A DNA stretch of 7,409 nt from an uncultured delta proteobacterium. GTDB lineage: Bacteria; Myxococcota_A; Polyangia; Polyangiales; Polyangiaceae. The stretch is taken from positions 1 through 7,409 of the forward strand of contig CAIOHM010000111.1 of the NCBI GenBank assembly GCA_903858055.1. Direction: 5' to 3'. Positions 1-6,476 of the stretch are shown here, one piece after another. The translations under genes and the position numbers were made by a program. Numbering within the stretch: position 1 is the first letter of the stretch; each line of letters begins with the position of its first letter. The notes below the pieces were generated by a model. That model saw nothing but the letters and a program-made list of their open reading frames with translations, was not told the DNA's origin and did no database searches.

Positions 1-1
1 A

Positions 2-511
2 CCGACGAGCGATCGCGTCCGCGAAGCGCTCTTTTCCGTGCTCGGGCACCTCACCGACCTCGAAGGCGCCCACGTGGTCGACGCCTTTGCGGGCTCCGGG
101 AGCCTCACCTTCGAGGCGCTCTCGCGCGGCGCTTCCCACGGCACGCTCCTCGAAGAGGCTCGCGGCGCGCTCAAGTGCATCGAGGCCAACGCACGGGCGC
201 TCGACCTGCGCGAGCGCGTCACCCTCCTCCCCGGCGACGCCGAGCGGTCCCTCGCCCGCGTCACGCGAGGGCCCGTGCGCGTGCTCTTCGTCGATCCTCC
301 CTATGCGCTCGTCGAGACGACGGCGTTCGAACGCTTTCTCGCCACGGCACGCGGCGCGCTCCCATGGGAACCCGGGGCGCTCGTGGTCGTCGAGCACCGC
401 ACCGGTGACACGGTGCCAAGCGTGGACCACGTCGAGCAAGAGGCGCTGCGCACGTGGGGTGACACCTCGGTGTGGGTGGGGCGCATCGTTTCGATCGTTT
501 CCGAACGCTGA
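2..511 (+). CDS. rsmD: 16S rRNA (guanine966-N2)-methyltransferase RsmD, 3' part (N-terminus missing)
   Basis: RsmD transfers a methyl group from S-adenosylmethionine to the exocyclic N2 of G966 in 16S rRNA during assembly of the 30S subunit, in the cytoplasm. The reading frame is open from the left edge and 169 residues are visible. They begin with PTSDRVREAL, which matches the conserved block of this family (RPTxDRVREALF) that normally lies some 20-25 residues after the start, so only a short N-terminus is missing. The SAM-binding motif I is DAFAGSG at visible residues 27-33, followed by EALSRGA. The catalytic motif IV is DPPY at visible residues 98-101. The C-terminus ends with the expected hydrophobic strands. 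An internal GTG at 38 could be taken as a start, but it lies after the conserved block and would delete it. A 67-bp gap separates the stop from the next gene. Identification is by recognised motifs. Confidence 0.93.
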   Translation, partial: PTSDRVREALFSVLGHLTDLEGAHVVDAFAGSGSLTFEALSRGASHGTLLEEARGALKCIEANARALDLRERVTLLPGDAERSLARVTRGPVRVLFVDPPYALVETTAFERFLATARGALPWEPGALVVVEHRTGDTVPSVDHVEQEALRTWGDTSVWVGRIVSIVSER

Positions 512-578
512 ACGACAACGACGTCCGCACGCACGCTTTTTCTGGCCTCGGAGCACCGGGTTGGGGAATCATGGCGCC

Positions 579-1142
579 ATGTCTCGTCTCGGCCTTTCAC
601 ACGCCCTTGCCTCCGTTCTCGTCGCTGCCGCGCTCGGCACCGTTGCCTGTTCGAAAGAGCAGCCCGCAAAGCCCGCAGCCCCGCCCGCGCCGAAGGTCGA
701 GGAGGTCGTGAAAGAGGCGCCGCTCGAGAACGACATCCCGATGCCGCCGCCAGAGCCCGTCGATGCCGGAGCTCCTGCCGTTGCACCCGGTGCTCCGGCG
801 CCGAAGGCCCCCGTGGTCAACGAGGCGTGCGCGCCGAAGGCCTGCACGGGCCAGCTGACGGAGGATCTCGCGAACTCACTCGGAGGCAAGTGCCGCATCG
901 CGCGCCGCTGCTACGAGGCCGAGCTCGCCAACAACCCGGACCTCAAGGGCCGCATCAGCCTCAAGGTCCGCGTCGGCCACGACGGGAGCATGTGCTCTGC
1001 GAAGGTCGACAGCGACGAGATGGGCAACGCGCGCCTCGCGGCTTGCGTCGCTGGCCAGTTCCGCGGCAACGTCCCCGCCCCGGCAGGCCACGGCTGCGTC
1101 GAGACGGTGGTTCCCTGCAACTTCGTGCGCGCGGGGCGCTGA
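579..1142 (+). CDS. Predicted lipoprotein with Cys-rich AgmX/PglI (TonB-like) C-terminal domain
   Basis: This is a 187-residue predicted lipoprotein. The N-terminus is a short polar start, then a hydrophobic stretch (residues 8-20) ending in GTVAC, which puts the lipidated Cys at 24. The residue at -3 is Thr, so the lipobox is weaker than the consensus. A Pro/Ala/Lys-rich linker follows (about 28-80), probably extended and spanning the periplasm. Residues about 105-183 resemble the AgmX/PglI or TonB-like C-terminal domain: RCYEAEL, then NPDLKGRI, a VGHDGS turn, LAACV, and a terminal VETVVPCNF strand. In myxobacteria this domain is often found at the end of larger gliding or energy-transducer proteins; here it stands alone behind a lipid anchor. 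It holds eight Cys (84, 89, 105, 111, 139, 156, 173, 180), which suggests disulfides and an extracytoplasmic location. ATG 579 is chosen because it gives the signal peptide. The frame is open far upstream (across rsmD), but that part is a shadow. A GGGGA lies 11 bases before the start. The molecular role is unknown. Confidence 0.8.
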   Translation: MSRLGLSHALASVLVAAALGTVACSKEQPAKPAAPPAPKVEEVVKEAPLENDIPMPPPEPVDAGAPAVAPGAPAPKAPVVNEACAPKACTGQLTEDLANSLGGKCRIARRCYEAELANNPDLKGRISLKVRVGHDGSMCSAKVDSDEMGNARLAACVAGQFRGNVPAPAGHGCVETVVPCNFVRAGR

Positions 1143-1144
1143 CC

Positions 1145-1318
1145 ATGCGAGCCGCTCGAACGGTTCGGCCGATCGCGTTGGTCGTGCTGCTCGCCGCGGT
1201 GTGCGCGGTGGGCGCATGCAGCGAGGGTGTGACGCCGGTGTGCACGCCCGACGCCGGCTGTGGCCCCAAGCCTTCCGCAGACGCCTCGGCGAGCACCGAA
1301 GCGCCGTCCACGCCTTGA
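1145..1318 (+). CDS. Very small predicted lipoprotein (57 aa)
   Basis: This short gene is supported by its signal sequence and position rather than by a recognised domain. The 57-residue product starts MRAARTVRP, continues with a hydrophobic core (about residues 10-22, Ile-Ala-Leu-Val-Val-Leu-Leu) and ends the signal with AVGAC, a reasonable lipobox that puts the lipidated Cys at 25. The mature part is only about 33 residues, contains two further Cys (PVCTPDAGC), and finishes in a Ser/Ala/Pro-rich tail. The start is 2 bases after the stop of the preceding lipoprotein gene, so translational coupling is likely; no separate strong ribosome binding site is visible. The frame continues upstream inside the previous gene, but that part would be Arg-rich shadow. 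It is too short for a domain assignment. It may be a lipid-anchored peptide of unknown role, or a decaying relative of the next gene's product. Confidence 0.65.
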   Translation: MRAARTVRPIALVVLLAAVCAVGACSEGVTPVCTPDAGCGPKPSADASASTEAPSTP

Positions 1319-1322
1319 ACCC

Positions 1323-1328
1323 GAGGAG
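1323..1328 (+). promoter_or_regulatory. Ribosome binding site for the 104-aa lipoprotein
   Basis: GAGGAG lies six bases before ATG 1335. It is a good Shine-Dalgarno match and fixes that start even though the open frame extends further upstream. Confidence 0.7.
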
Positions 1329-1334
1329 CCGCCC

Positions 1335-1649
1335 ATGAACCGCACCGCACGTCCCCTCCGCATCGCGGTCTTCGCCGCGGCCGCCGCGATCCTCGGCATC
1401 ACCGCCGCGTGCTCGAGCAGCGCCGGCTCGCTGGGCTCCGACTGCCTCCGCGACGACGACTGCGCCGCAGGCGTGTGCTTCGCGCTCAAGTGCCGCCTGG
1501 CACCTACGGACCCGAACGCACGCGCGGCGGGCGGTGCCAACGCGTACACGCCGCCGGTCGTCGACGCCGGGTCCCCCGCGCCGCAAGACGCGGGCGCGCC
1601 CGAGCCAACCCCCGACGCCGAAGCCCCCGCCGCGGGCGACGCAGGCTGA
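1335..1649 (+). CDS. Small predicted lipoprotein with a four-Cys cluster and Asp-Ala-Gly-rich tail (104 aa)
   Basis: The product has 104 residues. It starts MNRTARPLR, then has an Ala-rich hydrophobic core (about residues 10-22) and GITAAC, which puts the lipidated Cys at 26. The mature part first shows a compact Cys cluster spaced C-x5-C-x4-C-x4-C within residues 36-52, with an acidic run (RDDDC). Clusters of this kind recur in secreted and lipid-anchored proteins of myxobacteria (general knowledge). From about residue 60 onward the chain is low-complexity Pro/Ala/Asp/Gly with repeated DAG units, probably disordered. The start is set by a GAGGAG ribosome binding site and the signal peptide. 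The gene begins 16 bases after the preceding small lipoprotein and is probably co-transcribed with it. No enzymatic motif is visible. Its function is unknown; a surface or periplasmic structural role is possible but unproven. Confidence 0.8.
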   Translation: MNRTARPLRIAVFAAAAAILGITAACSSSAGSLGSDCLRDDDCAAGVCFALKCRLAPTDPNARAAGGANAYTPPVVDAGSPAPQDAGAPEPTPDAEAPAAGDAG

Positions 1650-1707
1650 CGAAGCACCTCCGCGCAGCGCACGCGCACCGCACACGCAGCTCGACAGAAA
1701 GCAGATC

Positions 1708-2883
1708 ATGGTCGACTCCAAGCGCCCGTCGCTCCCCCCGTTGCCGCCCATCGAGGAGGACACGCCGGCGTACGCGAGTTTGCGCCTTCGCTCGGCGTCG
1801 CGCATTCCCAGCACCCGACCCTCGGCCATCCCGCGGCGCCCGTCGCTGCGACCGACCGCACCCTCGATTCCGCCCGCGGCGCTGCTGCCTACGGACATCG
1901 ATCTCGCGAACGCCGCACGGCGCATCGTCGAGCGCTCGTTGAACGTCGTCCGCGGCGACGTGGTCGTCCTCCTCACCGACCGCGACCATCGCGAGCTCGC
2001 GCACGCGCTCGAGCAGGTCGTCGCCTCGCTCGAGGCGACGGGCATCGTGTACGAGCTCGGCGACCACGAGATTCTTCCGCTGCGGAGCGTTCCGCAAAAC
2101 ATTCTCGAGTCGCTGCGAGGCGCGCAGGCAAGCGTGTACATTGCAGGCGTCGAGACCGCGGAGCAGAGCTTCCGTCGCGAGCTCGTGGATCTCGTGTCGC
2201 GTTACAAGCTGCGCCACGGGCACATGCTCGGGGTGACGCGGCGGGCGATGCTCACGGGCTTCACGGTCGACCCGGTGCGCATCCTCGACGCCACGCGCGC
2301 GCTTCGCATGCGCTTGCGTCCGGATTCACGTGCCGTCGTGCGCTCTCGCGCAGGCACGAACCTCACGGTGCAGTTCGCGAGCCGCTACCGCTGGGTCGAG
2401 CAGACGGGAACGATCCGGCCCGGTCGCTGGGAGAACTTGCCCGCAGGCGAGCTCGCAACGGTCCCCGAGCGCGTTGATGGAGTCTTCGTCGCCGACGCCG
2501 CGCTCGCGTGCGCGCGGGTCCTCACGAACGTTCCCCTCCAGGGCACACCGATTCAATTCACGATCGAGAACTCGCTCGTGACGAACGTCGCCTGCAGCGA
2601 CAACAACCTCCGCAGCGAAGTCGAGAACGCCCTCCGCGACGACCGCCACGGCAACCGCGTGGGCACGGTCATCTTCGGCACGAACATCGGCATTTCGGAT
2701 CCGACCGGCGAGCTCGTCTGCGACCAGAGCATGCCGGGTCTCCACCTGAGCTTCGGCAAGACGTACGCCTCGGAGACCGGCGCCGAGTGGGACTCGAACG
2801 CGCAAGTCGTCGCGGCGCAGGCGTACGCCGACATCGACCTCGACGGCACGGCGCTCCTTCGCGCAGGTCGCTACCTCGTGTAG
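1708..2883 (+). CDS. M29 aminopeptidase-like (AmpS/PepS-related) protein with altered metal-site residues
   Basis: The product has 391 residues. Residues 1 to about 62 are Pro/Arg/Ser-rich low complexity with no signal peptide, so a cytoplasmic protein with a disordered N-terminal extension is likely. From about 63 it follows the layout of M29 metallo-aminopeptidases (COG2309): an N-terminal alpha/beta part (NAARRIVERSLNVVRGDVVVLL), then GTNLTVQF (216-223), TGTIRPGRWENLPAGE (to Glu248), a FGTN block (323-326), a GLHLSFG block with His346, and a closing DIDLDG (375-380). M29 enzymes use two Glu, His, and a His-x-Asp pair to hold two metals. Glu248, His346 and Asp362 fit. The second Glu appears to be Thr320, and the His of the pair appears to be Glu360 (EWD). 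It may therefore be a divergent enzyme or a non-catalytic relative; NicX-type dioxygenases are another branch of this fold. ATG 1708 gives MVDSKRP; the frame is open upstream but reads as Arg/Pro-rich shadow of the lipoprotein gene. The stop is 15 bases before truA. Confidence 0.75.
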   Translation: MVDSKRPSLPPLPPIEEDTPAYASLRLRSASRIPSTRPSAIPRRPSLRPTAPSIPPAALLPTDIDLANAARRIVERSLNVVRGDVVVLLTDRDHRELAHALEQVVASLEATGIVYELGDHEILPLRSVPQNILESLRGAQASVYIAGVETAEQSFRRELVDLVSRYKLRHGHMLGVTRRAMLTGFTVDPVRILDATRALRMRLRPDSRAVVRSRAGTNLTVQFASRYRWVEQTGTIRPGRWENLPAGELATVPERVDGVFVADAALACARVLTNVPLQGTPIQFTIENSLVTNVACSDNNLRSEVENALRDDRHGNRVGTVIFGTNIGISDPTGELVCDQSMPGLHLSFGKTYASETGAEWDSNAQVVAAQAYADIDLDGTALLRAGRYLV

Positions 2884-2898
2884 GGCACGCGACGCCGC

Positions 2899-3759
2899 AT
2901 GCCCGAAGCCTCCATCCTCCTCGACGTCGCCTACGACGGTACGGACTTCCGCGGCTTCGCTCCGCAGCGCGAGGAGCGCACCGTCCACGGCGTCTTGTGC
3001 GAAGCGCTGCGCTCGCTCGACGCGGGCATCGTGGACGCACGCGGCGCGAGCCGTACGGATTCGGGTGTGCATGCGCGCGGACAGCTCGTGGCCTTCGACC
3101 CAGCACGCGAGCTGCCTCCGGCAGCGTGGCAAGCGGAGCTCAATCGCCGTTTGCCCGACGACCTCGTCGTGATGCGCGCGCGCAGCGTTCCACGCGGCTT
3201 CGTGCCTCGCTTCGAGAACCTCGGCAAGCGCTACAGCTACCTCGTGCGCCCGCGCTCGCTGCGTGACCCGCTCGATCGCCGCCGCGCGTGGACGATCCCG
3301 TTCGCCGTCGACGCCGAGCGCATGGCGAGCGAGATTCAGGCGCTCGTGGGAACCCATGATTTCCAAGCGTTTCGCCGCGCAGCCGACGAGCGCGTCGACA
3401 CGATCCGCACGATGGTCCACGCGGACGTGCAGGGCGAAGGCGACCTCCTCCGCGTCACGGTCGAGGGCACGGGCTTCATGTACAACATGGTCCGCATCAT
3501 CGTGGGCACCGTCGTCGAGGTCGGCGCCGGAAGACGCGAGCCCGGTGCGCTCGGACGCGCGATCGCGAGCGGCGAGCGACGCGATCTCGGGCTCACCGCG
3601 CCGCCGCAAGGCCTGTGCCTCGAGCGCATCTTCCTACCGAGCGACGACGATTTGCCGCTCGCGTGGACGACCGTCGGGAAGAAACGGCCACCCTCGCGCG
3701 TTGACGCCGGGAGCCCCCACACGGGCGAGCACACGGAAGGGTCTTCGGATGAAGCGTAG
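2899..3759 (+). CDS. truA: tRNA pseudouridine(38-40) synthase TruA
   Basis: TruA isomerises uridines 38, 39 and 40 in the anticodon stem-loop of many tRNAs to pseudouridine. It works in the cytoplasm as a homodimer without a cofactor. The 286-residue product shows the family in order: YDGTDFRGF (12-20), the catalytic block SRTDSGVHARGQ with nucleophile Asp54, KRYSY (110-114) with the conserved Tyr, GTHDFQAF (151-158), the GTGFMYNMVR block (190-199), and APPQGLCLERI near the end (234-244). The E. coli enzyme has 270 residues. The extra length here is a C-terminal tail from about residue 256 (GKKRPPSRVDAG...), which is polar and low in complexity. The start MPEASILL puts the first beta strand where the family has it. 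The gene follows the M29-like gene by 15 bases, and its last 11 bases overlap the protease gene, so the three probably share a transcript. Confidence 0.96.
   Translation: MPEASILLDVAYDGTDFRGFAPQREERTVHGVLCEALRSLDAGIVDARGASRTDSGVHARGQLVAFDPARELPPAAWQAELNRRLPDDLVVMRARSVPRGFVPRFENLGKRYSYLVRPRSLRDPLDRRRAWTIPFAVDAERMASEIQALVGTHDFQAFRRAADERVDTIRTMVHADVQGEGDLLRVTVEGTGFMYNMVRIIVGTVVEVGAGRREPGALGRAIASGERRDLGLTAPPQGLCLERIFLPSDDDLPLAWTTVGKKRPPSRVDAGSPHTGEHTEGSSDEA
3735..3740 (+). promoter_or_regulatory. Ribosome binding site for the HtrA protease, inside the truA 3' end
   Basis: GGAAGG lies eight bases before ATG 3749, within the last codons of truA. Together with the overlapping stop and start it points to coupled translation of the two genes. 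Confidence 0.6.
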
Positions 3760-5128
3760 CGTCGCACTTGGGTTTCTCTCGGTCGCCATCGGCCTCGGCG
3801 GCCTCGCCTATGGCGTGCGCGCGCAAGCGGAGACACGCGACCTCGCACAGGCGCAGCAGGAAGCCCGTCGGCTCTCGGACGCCTTTGTCGCGGTCTCGGA
3901 GAAAGCCTCGCCGTTCGTCGTCCGCATCGATGTGGTCGCGAAGGGGGACGCCCCCGCGCAGTCGTTCCCGTTTCCGTTCTTCGGCACGCAAGAGAGCCCG
4001 ATTCAACGCGGCAACGGCAGCGGCATCGTCTTCACCAGCGACGGCGCGATCCTCACGAACAACCACGTGGTCGAGCACGCCATCGACATCTCGGTCGTCT
4101 TCCGCGATGGCCGCTCTCTTCCCGCGCGCCTCGTGGGTCGCGACCCGGGCACGGACCTCGCCGTCATCAAGGTCGACGCGACGAACCTCGTCCCCGCGCG
4201 CTTCGCCGACTCGAACGCCGCGCGCGTGGGCGAGTGGGTCGTGGCCATCGGCGCGCCCTTCGGCCTCAGCTACACGGTCACGACCGGCGTCCTCTCCGCG
4301 AAGGACCGCGGCGGCATCGGCATGAACCTCATCGAGGATTACCTGCAGACCGACGCGAGCATCAACCCGGGCAACTCGGGCGGGCCGCTCTGCACGCTCA
4401 GCGGCGAGGTGCTCGGCATCAACACGATGATCATCGGCAAGGCGAGCGGCATTGGCTTCGCGGTGCCCTCGAGCCTCGCGCAGAAGGTCGCGGGTCAGCT
4501 CCTCAAGAACGGCTACGTGCAGCGCGCGCACCTGGGGGTGGGCAATCAGGATCTCACGGCCGATCTCGCGGCGGCGCTCCAAGTTTCCCCGCCCCACGGT
4601 GCCGTCGTGACGAACGTGGGCGAAGGGACGCCCGCCGACCAAGCCGGGCTGAAGCCGGGCGACGTCATCGTCGACGTCGGGGGCCGCCCGGTGCGCGACG
4701 CGCACGAGCTGATGCGCGAAGTGATCGCGCACGACGTGGGCGAGAGCGTGGACATCACGTTCGTGCGCGCAGGCAAGAAAAGCACGGTCAAGGCTACCCT
4801 CGCCGCGCGCCCCGAGCCCGTCGTCACGGTGCCGAGCACGGGCACCACGAACGGAAGCGGGAGCATGGGCCTCGCGCTCCGGGACTTGAACCCGCGCGAA
4901 GCTGCGCAAATCGGGCTCCCGGCGAAGCCCATCGCGATCGTCACCGCCGTCATGCCGGGGTCTCCTGCGGACAAGGCGGCGGTGCAGCCCGGCGACGTGA
5001 TCCTCGAGGTCGACGGCACGGCCGAGCCGAGCAGCGAGGTCATCGCGCGCAACGCCGCCGACGGCCAGCTACTCCTTCGCGTCCGTCGCAAGAACGGCAC
5101 GTATTACGCCGCGCTCCGCGCACGCTGA
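3749..5128 (+). CDS. Periplasmic HtrA/Deg-family serine protease with two PDZ domains
   Basis: The product has 459 residues and is a DegP/DegQ/MucD-type protease that would degrade misfolded periplasmic proteins. The N-terminus (MKRSVALGFL then a hydrophobic run to about residue 22) is a signal peptide with a plausible signal peptidase I site RAQA|E at 27/28. A stop-transfer reading as a membrane anchor (DegS-like) is possible but less likely. The trypsin-like domain carries the full triad: His106 in NNHVVE, Asp136 in GTDLAVIKV and Ser210 in NPGNSGGPL. The loop before the barrel (about 66-88, Phe-rich) is short, as in DegQ or MucD rather than E. coli DegP. PDZ1 spans about 261-352 and PDZ2 about 372-457, joined by a Thr/Gly/Ser linker (about 360-372). 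Both PDZ domains contain the PGDVI motif that precedes a ligand-binding strand. All key residues are present, so it should be active. The start overlaps the truA stop by 11 bases. Which deg gene it corresponds to cannot be decided from sequence alone. Confidence 0.95.
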   Translation: MKRSVALGFLSVAIGLGGLAYGVRAQAETRDLAQAQQEARRLSDAFVAVSEKASPFVVRIDVVAKGDAPAQSFPFPFFGTQESPIQRGNGSGIVFTSDGAILTNNHVVEHAIDISVVFRDGRSLPARLVGRDPGTDLAVIKVDATNLVPARFADSNAARVGEWVVAIGAPFGLSYTVTTGVLSAKDRGGIGMNLIEDYLQTDASINPGNSGGPLCTLSGEVLGINTMIIGKASGIGFAVPSSLAQKVAGQLLKNGYVQRAHLGVGNQDLTADLAAALQVSPPHGAVVTNVGEGTPADQAGLKPGDVIVDVGGRPVRDAHELMREVIAHDVGESVDITFVRAGKKSTVKATLAARPEPVVTVPSTGTTNGSGSMGLALRDLNPREAAQIGLPAKPIAIVTAVMPGSPADKAAVQPGDVILEVDGTAEPSSEVIARNAADGQLLLRVRRKNGTYYAALRAR

Positions 5129-5168
5129 AGCCCTTCGGTCCTCGTCGTGCTCACGCCGCGCCGAGGCA

Positions 5169-5187
5169 CGCAGCTTGCCGCGCTGCG
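5169..5187 (+). other. Short GC-rich inverted repeat between the htrA-type gene and the GNAT-like gene
   Basis: CGCAGC and GCTGCG form a perfect six-base-pair stem around a seven-base loop in the 81-base gap. No T-run follows, so it does not qualify as a Rho-independent terminator. In DNA of this GC content, such a stem can arise by chance. Confidence 0.25.
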
Positions 5188-5209
5188 AGCGTTCGATTAG
5201 CCGACGCGC

Positions 5210-6337
5210 ATGGTCGACATCCGAGTGGCGCCGCTGGGCACGAATCCGCGCGAGTTCTTGAACCTCGTCGATTACCTGTACCAAAGCGACCCGCACTACG
5301 TTCGACCGCTCGACTTCGACCTCTCGGCGCGCCTCAACCCCAAGAAGAATCCCTTCTTCGAGCACGGCGAGGGCGTGATGCTCCTCGCGCGCAAGAACGG
5401 CCGTGTCGTCGGCCGCATGACCGCACAGATCGACCGCGAGCACCTCGCGCGCTACCAAGACGCGACGGGCTTCTTCGGCTTCTTCGACACGACGAACGAT
5501 CAAGACGTCGCAAGCGCCCTCCTCCGCGAGGGCGAGCGTTGGCTCCGCGCGAAGGGCATGAAGCGTGCACTCGGCCCGATGTCGCTCTCGATCAACGAAG
5601 AGATGGGCTGCCTCGTCGAGGGCTTCGACACGCCGCCCTACCTGATGATGCCGCACCACCTGCCCTACCAGGGCGCCCTCATCGAAGGTGCAGGCTACAC
5701 CAAGACGAAGGACGTCTACGCGTGGCACTACAAGGTCGGACCGCTCAACTCGCGCGTGAAGAAGGCGATGACCGACGTGCTCGCCATGCCGGAAATCACC
5801 GTGCGCCCGGTCAACAAGAAGCGCCTCGAGGACGACGTTCAAATCGTCGTCGACATCTTCAACGACGCCTGGGGCGAGAACTGGGGTTTCGTCCCCTTCA
5901 CCCGCAACGAGGTGAAGAAGATGGCCGAAGACTTCCAGCTCATTCTCGAGCCCGAGCTCACGCGCATCGTCTACGTGAACGGCGAGCCTGCGGCGATGGC
6001 CATCGGCGTGCCCAACCTCAACGAGGCCGCGCGTGACCTCGGCGGGTCGCTCTTCCCCACGGGCGCCGCGAAGCTCCTCTGGCGCCTCAAGGTGGAGGGA
6101 ACGAAGAGCGCGCGCCTCGTGCTCCTCGGCATCAAGAAGAAGGTGCGCACGCAGCGGAAGTACGCAGCGCTCGCGCTCTACCTCTACGGCGCCATGAACG
6201 AGGCCGGACGCAGCCTCGGCATCGAAGAGGGCGAGCTCTCGTGGACCCTCGAGGACAACGGACCGGTGAACGCCGGCGTGCGCATGATGGGTGCAGAGAT
6301 CTACAAGCGCTACCGCGTCTACGAGCGCGCCCTCTAG
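5210..6337 (+). CDS. GNAT-fold putative N-acyltransferase (conserved 375-aa family)
   Basis: The product has 375 residues and no signal peptide or membrane segment. It resembles a widespread family of about 370-400 residues annotated as GNAT-like N-acyltransferases or simply as hypothetical. Landmarks recognised are YLYQSDPHYVRPL (22-34), KNPFFEH (46-52), GRVVGRM (64-70), FFGFF (88-92), GPMSLSINEEMGCLVEGFD (122-140), MMPHHLPYQ (146-154), a second domain with IFNDAWGENWGFVPF (216-230), and the C-terminal WTLEDNGPVN (345-354) and YKRYRVYE (365-372). The two halves suggest a duplicated acyltransferase fold, as in FemAB-like and other tandem GNAT proteins. The substrate cannot be told from sequence. 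Members could acylate an amino group on a lipid or small molecule. ATG 5210 fits the usual family start; the ribosome binding site before it is poor. The gene lies 81 bases after the protease gene and 144 bases before the next. Confidence 0.8.
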   Translation: MVDIRVAPLGTNPREFLNLVDYLYQSDPHYVRPLDFDLSARLNPKKNPFFEHGEGVMLLARKNGRVVGRMTAQIDREHLARYQDATGFFGFFDTTNDQDVASALLREGERWLRAKGMKRALGPMSLSINEEMGCLVEGFDTPPYLMMPHHLPYQGALIEGAGYTKTKDVYAWHYKVGPLNSRVKKAMTDVLAMPEITVRPVNKKRLEDDVQIVVDIFNDAWGENWGFVPFTRNEVKKMAEDFQLILEPELTRIVYVNGEPAAMAIGVPNLNEAARDLGGSLFPTGAAKLLWRLKVEGTKSARLVLLGIKKKVRTQRKYAALALYLYGAMNEAGRSLGIEEGELSWTLEDNGPVNAGVRMMGAEIYKRYRVYERAL

Positions 6338-6380
6338 GGTCTGCGCAAGTCGGGGGTGCGCCACCGCATCGCCACACTCC

Positions 6381-6397
6381 CGTGCGAAGACCGCACG
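6381..6397 (+). other. Short inverted repeat in the gap before the glycosyltransferase-like gene
   Basis: CGTGCG and CGCACG form a six-base-pair stem with the loop AAGAC in the 144-base gap at 6338-6481. It has no T-run downstream. The rest of the gap holds no promoter motif I would defend, only a TTGCCC without a matching -10 element. This gap is the longest gene-free stretch of the window and the best place for a separate promoter. Confidence 0.25.
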
Positions 6398-6471
6398 CGA
6401 GACGTTGCCCGCGTTTCACCACGAAAGTTCTCCTTCGCCACGGGCGCCTCGTACAACGGGTGCATCAACGC

Positions 6472-6476
6472 GGAGG
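6472..6476 (+). promoter_or_regulatory. Strong ribosome binding site before the last gene
   Basis: GGAGG sits five bases before ATG 6482. It is the best Shine-Dalgarno sequence in the window and fixes the start of a gene that has no stop before the right edge. Confidence 0.8.

Noticed and set aside
876..2141. Open frame of 421 codons on the - strand across the lipoprotein genes
   Set aside because: It is low-complexity and Arg/Gly-rich with no motif. The + strand has signal peptides and a ribosome binding site in the same stretch.
2326..3609. Long open frame of 427 codons on the - strand opposite the M29-like gene and truA
   Set aside because: It is antisense to two genes with clear protein family motifs, and its product is Arg/Ala/Val/Asp-rich without recognisable domains. 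Such frames arise routinely opposite GC-rich genes.
1560..3720. Similar VDAGSP-coding segments in the 104-aa lipoprotein (near 1560) and in the truA tail (near 3703)
   Set aside because: The match covers only about six residues and uses common codons of a GC-rich genome; it is more likely chance than a repeat or recombination trace.
3593..4909. Open frame of 438 codons on the - strand opposite the HtrA-type gene
   Set aside because: It is a shadow of a gene with an intact catalytic triad and PDZ motifs; its translation is rich in Arg, Ala, Asp and His without domain signals.
5140..5166. CCTCG/CGAGG inverted repeat after the protease gene as a terminator
   Set aside because: The stem is only five pairs with a loop of 17 bases and no T-run, so it is not a credible terminator.
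4234..6036. 600-codon + strand frame running through the protease gene and the next gene
   Set aside because: It is an out-of-frame shadow rich in Arg, Gly and His that crosses two well-supported genes.
5069..6364. Open frame of 431 codons on the - strand opposite the GNAT-like gene
   Set aside because: The + strand frame matches a conserved family over its whole length. The antisense product shows only compositional bias.
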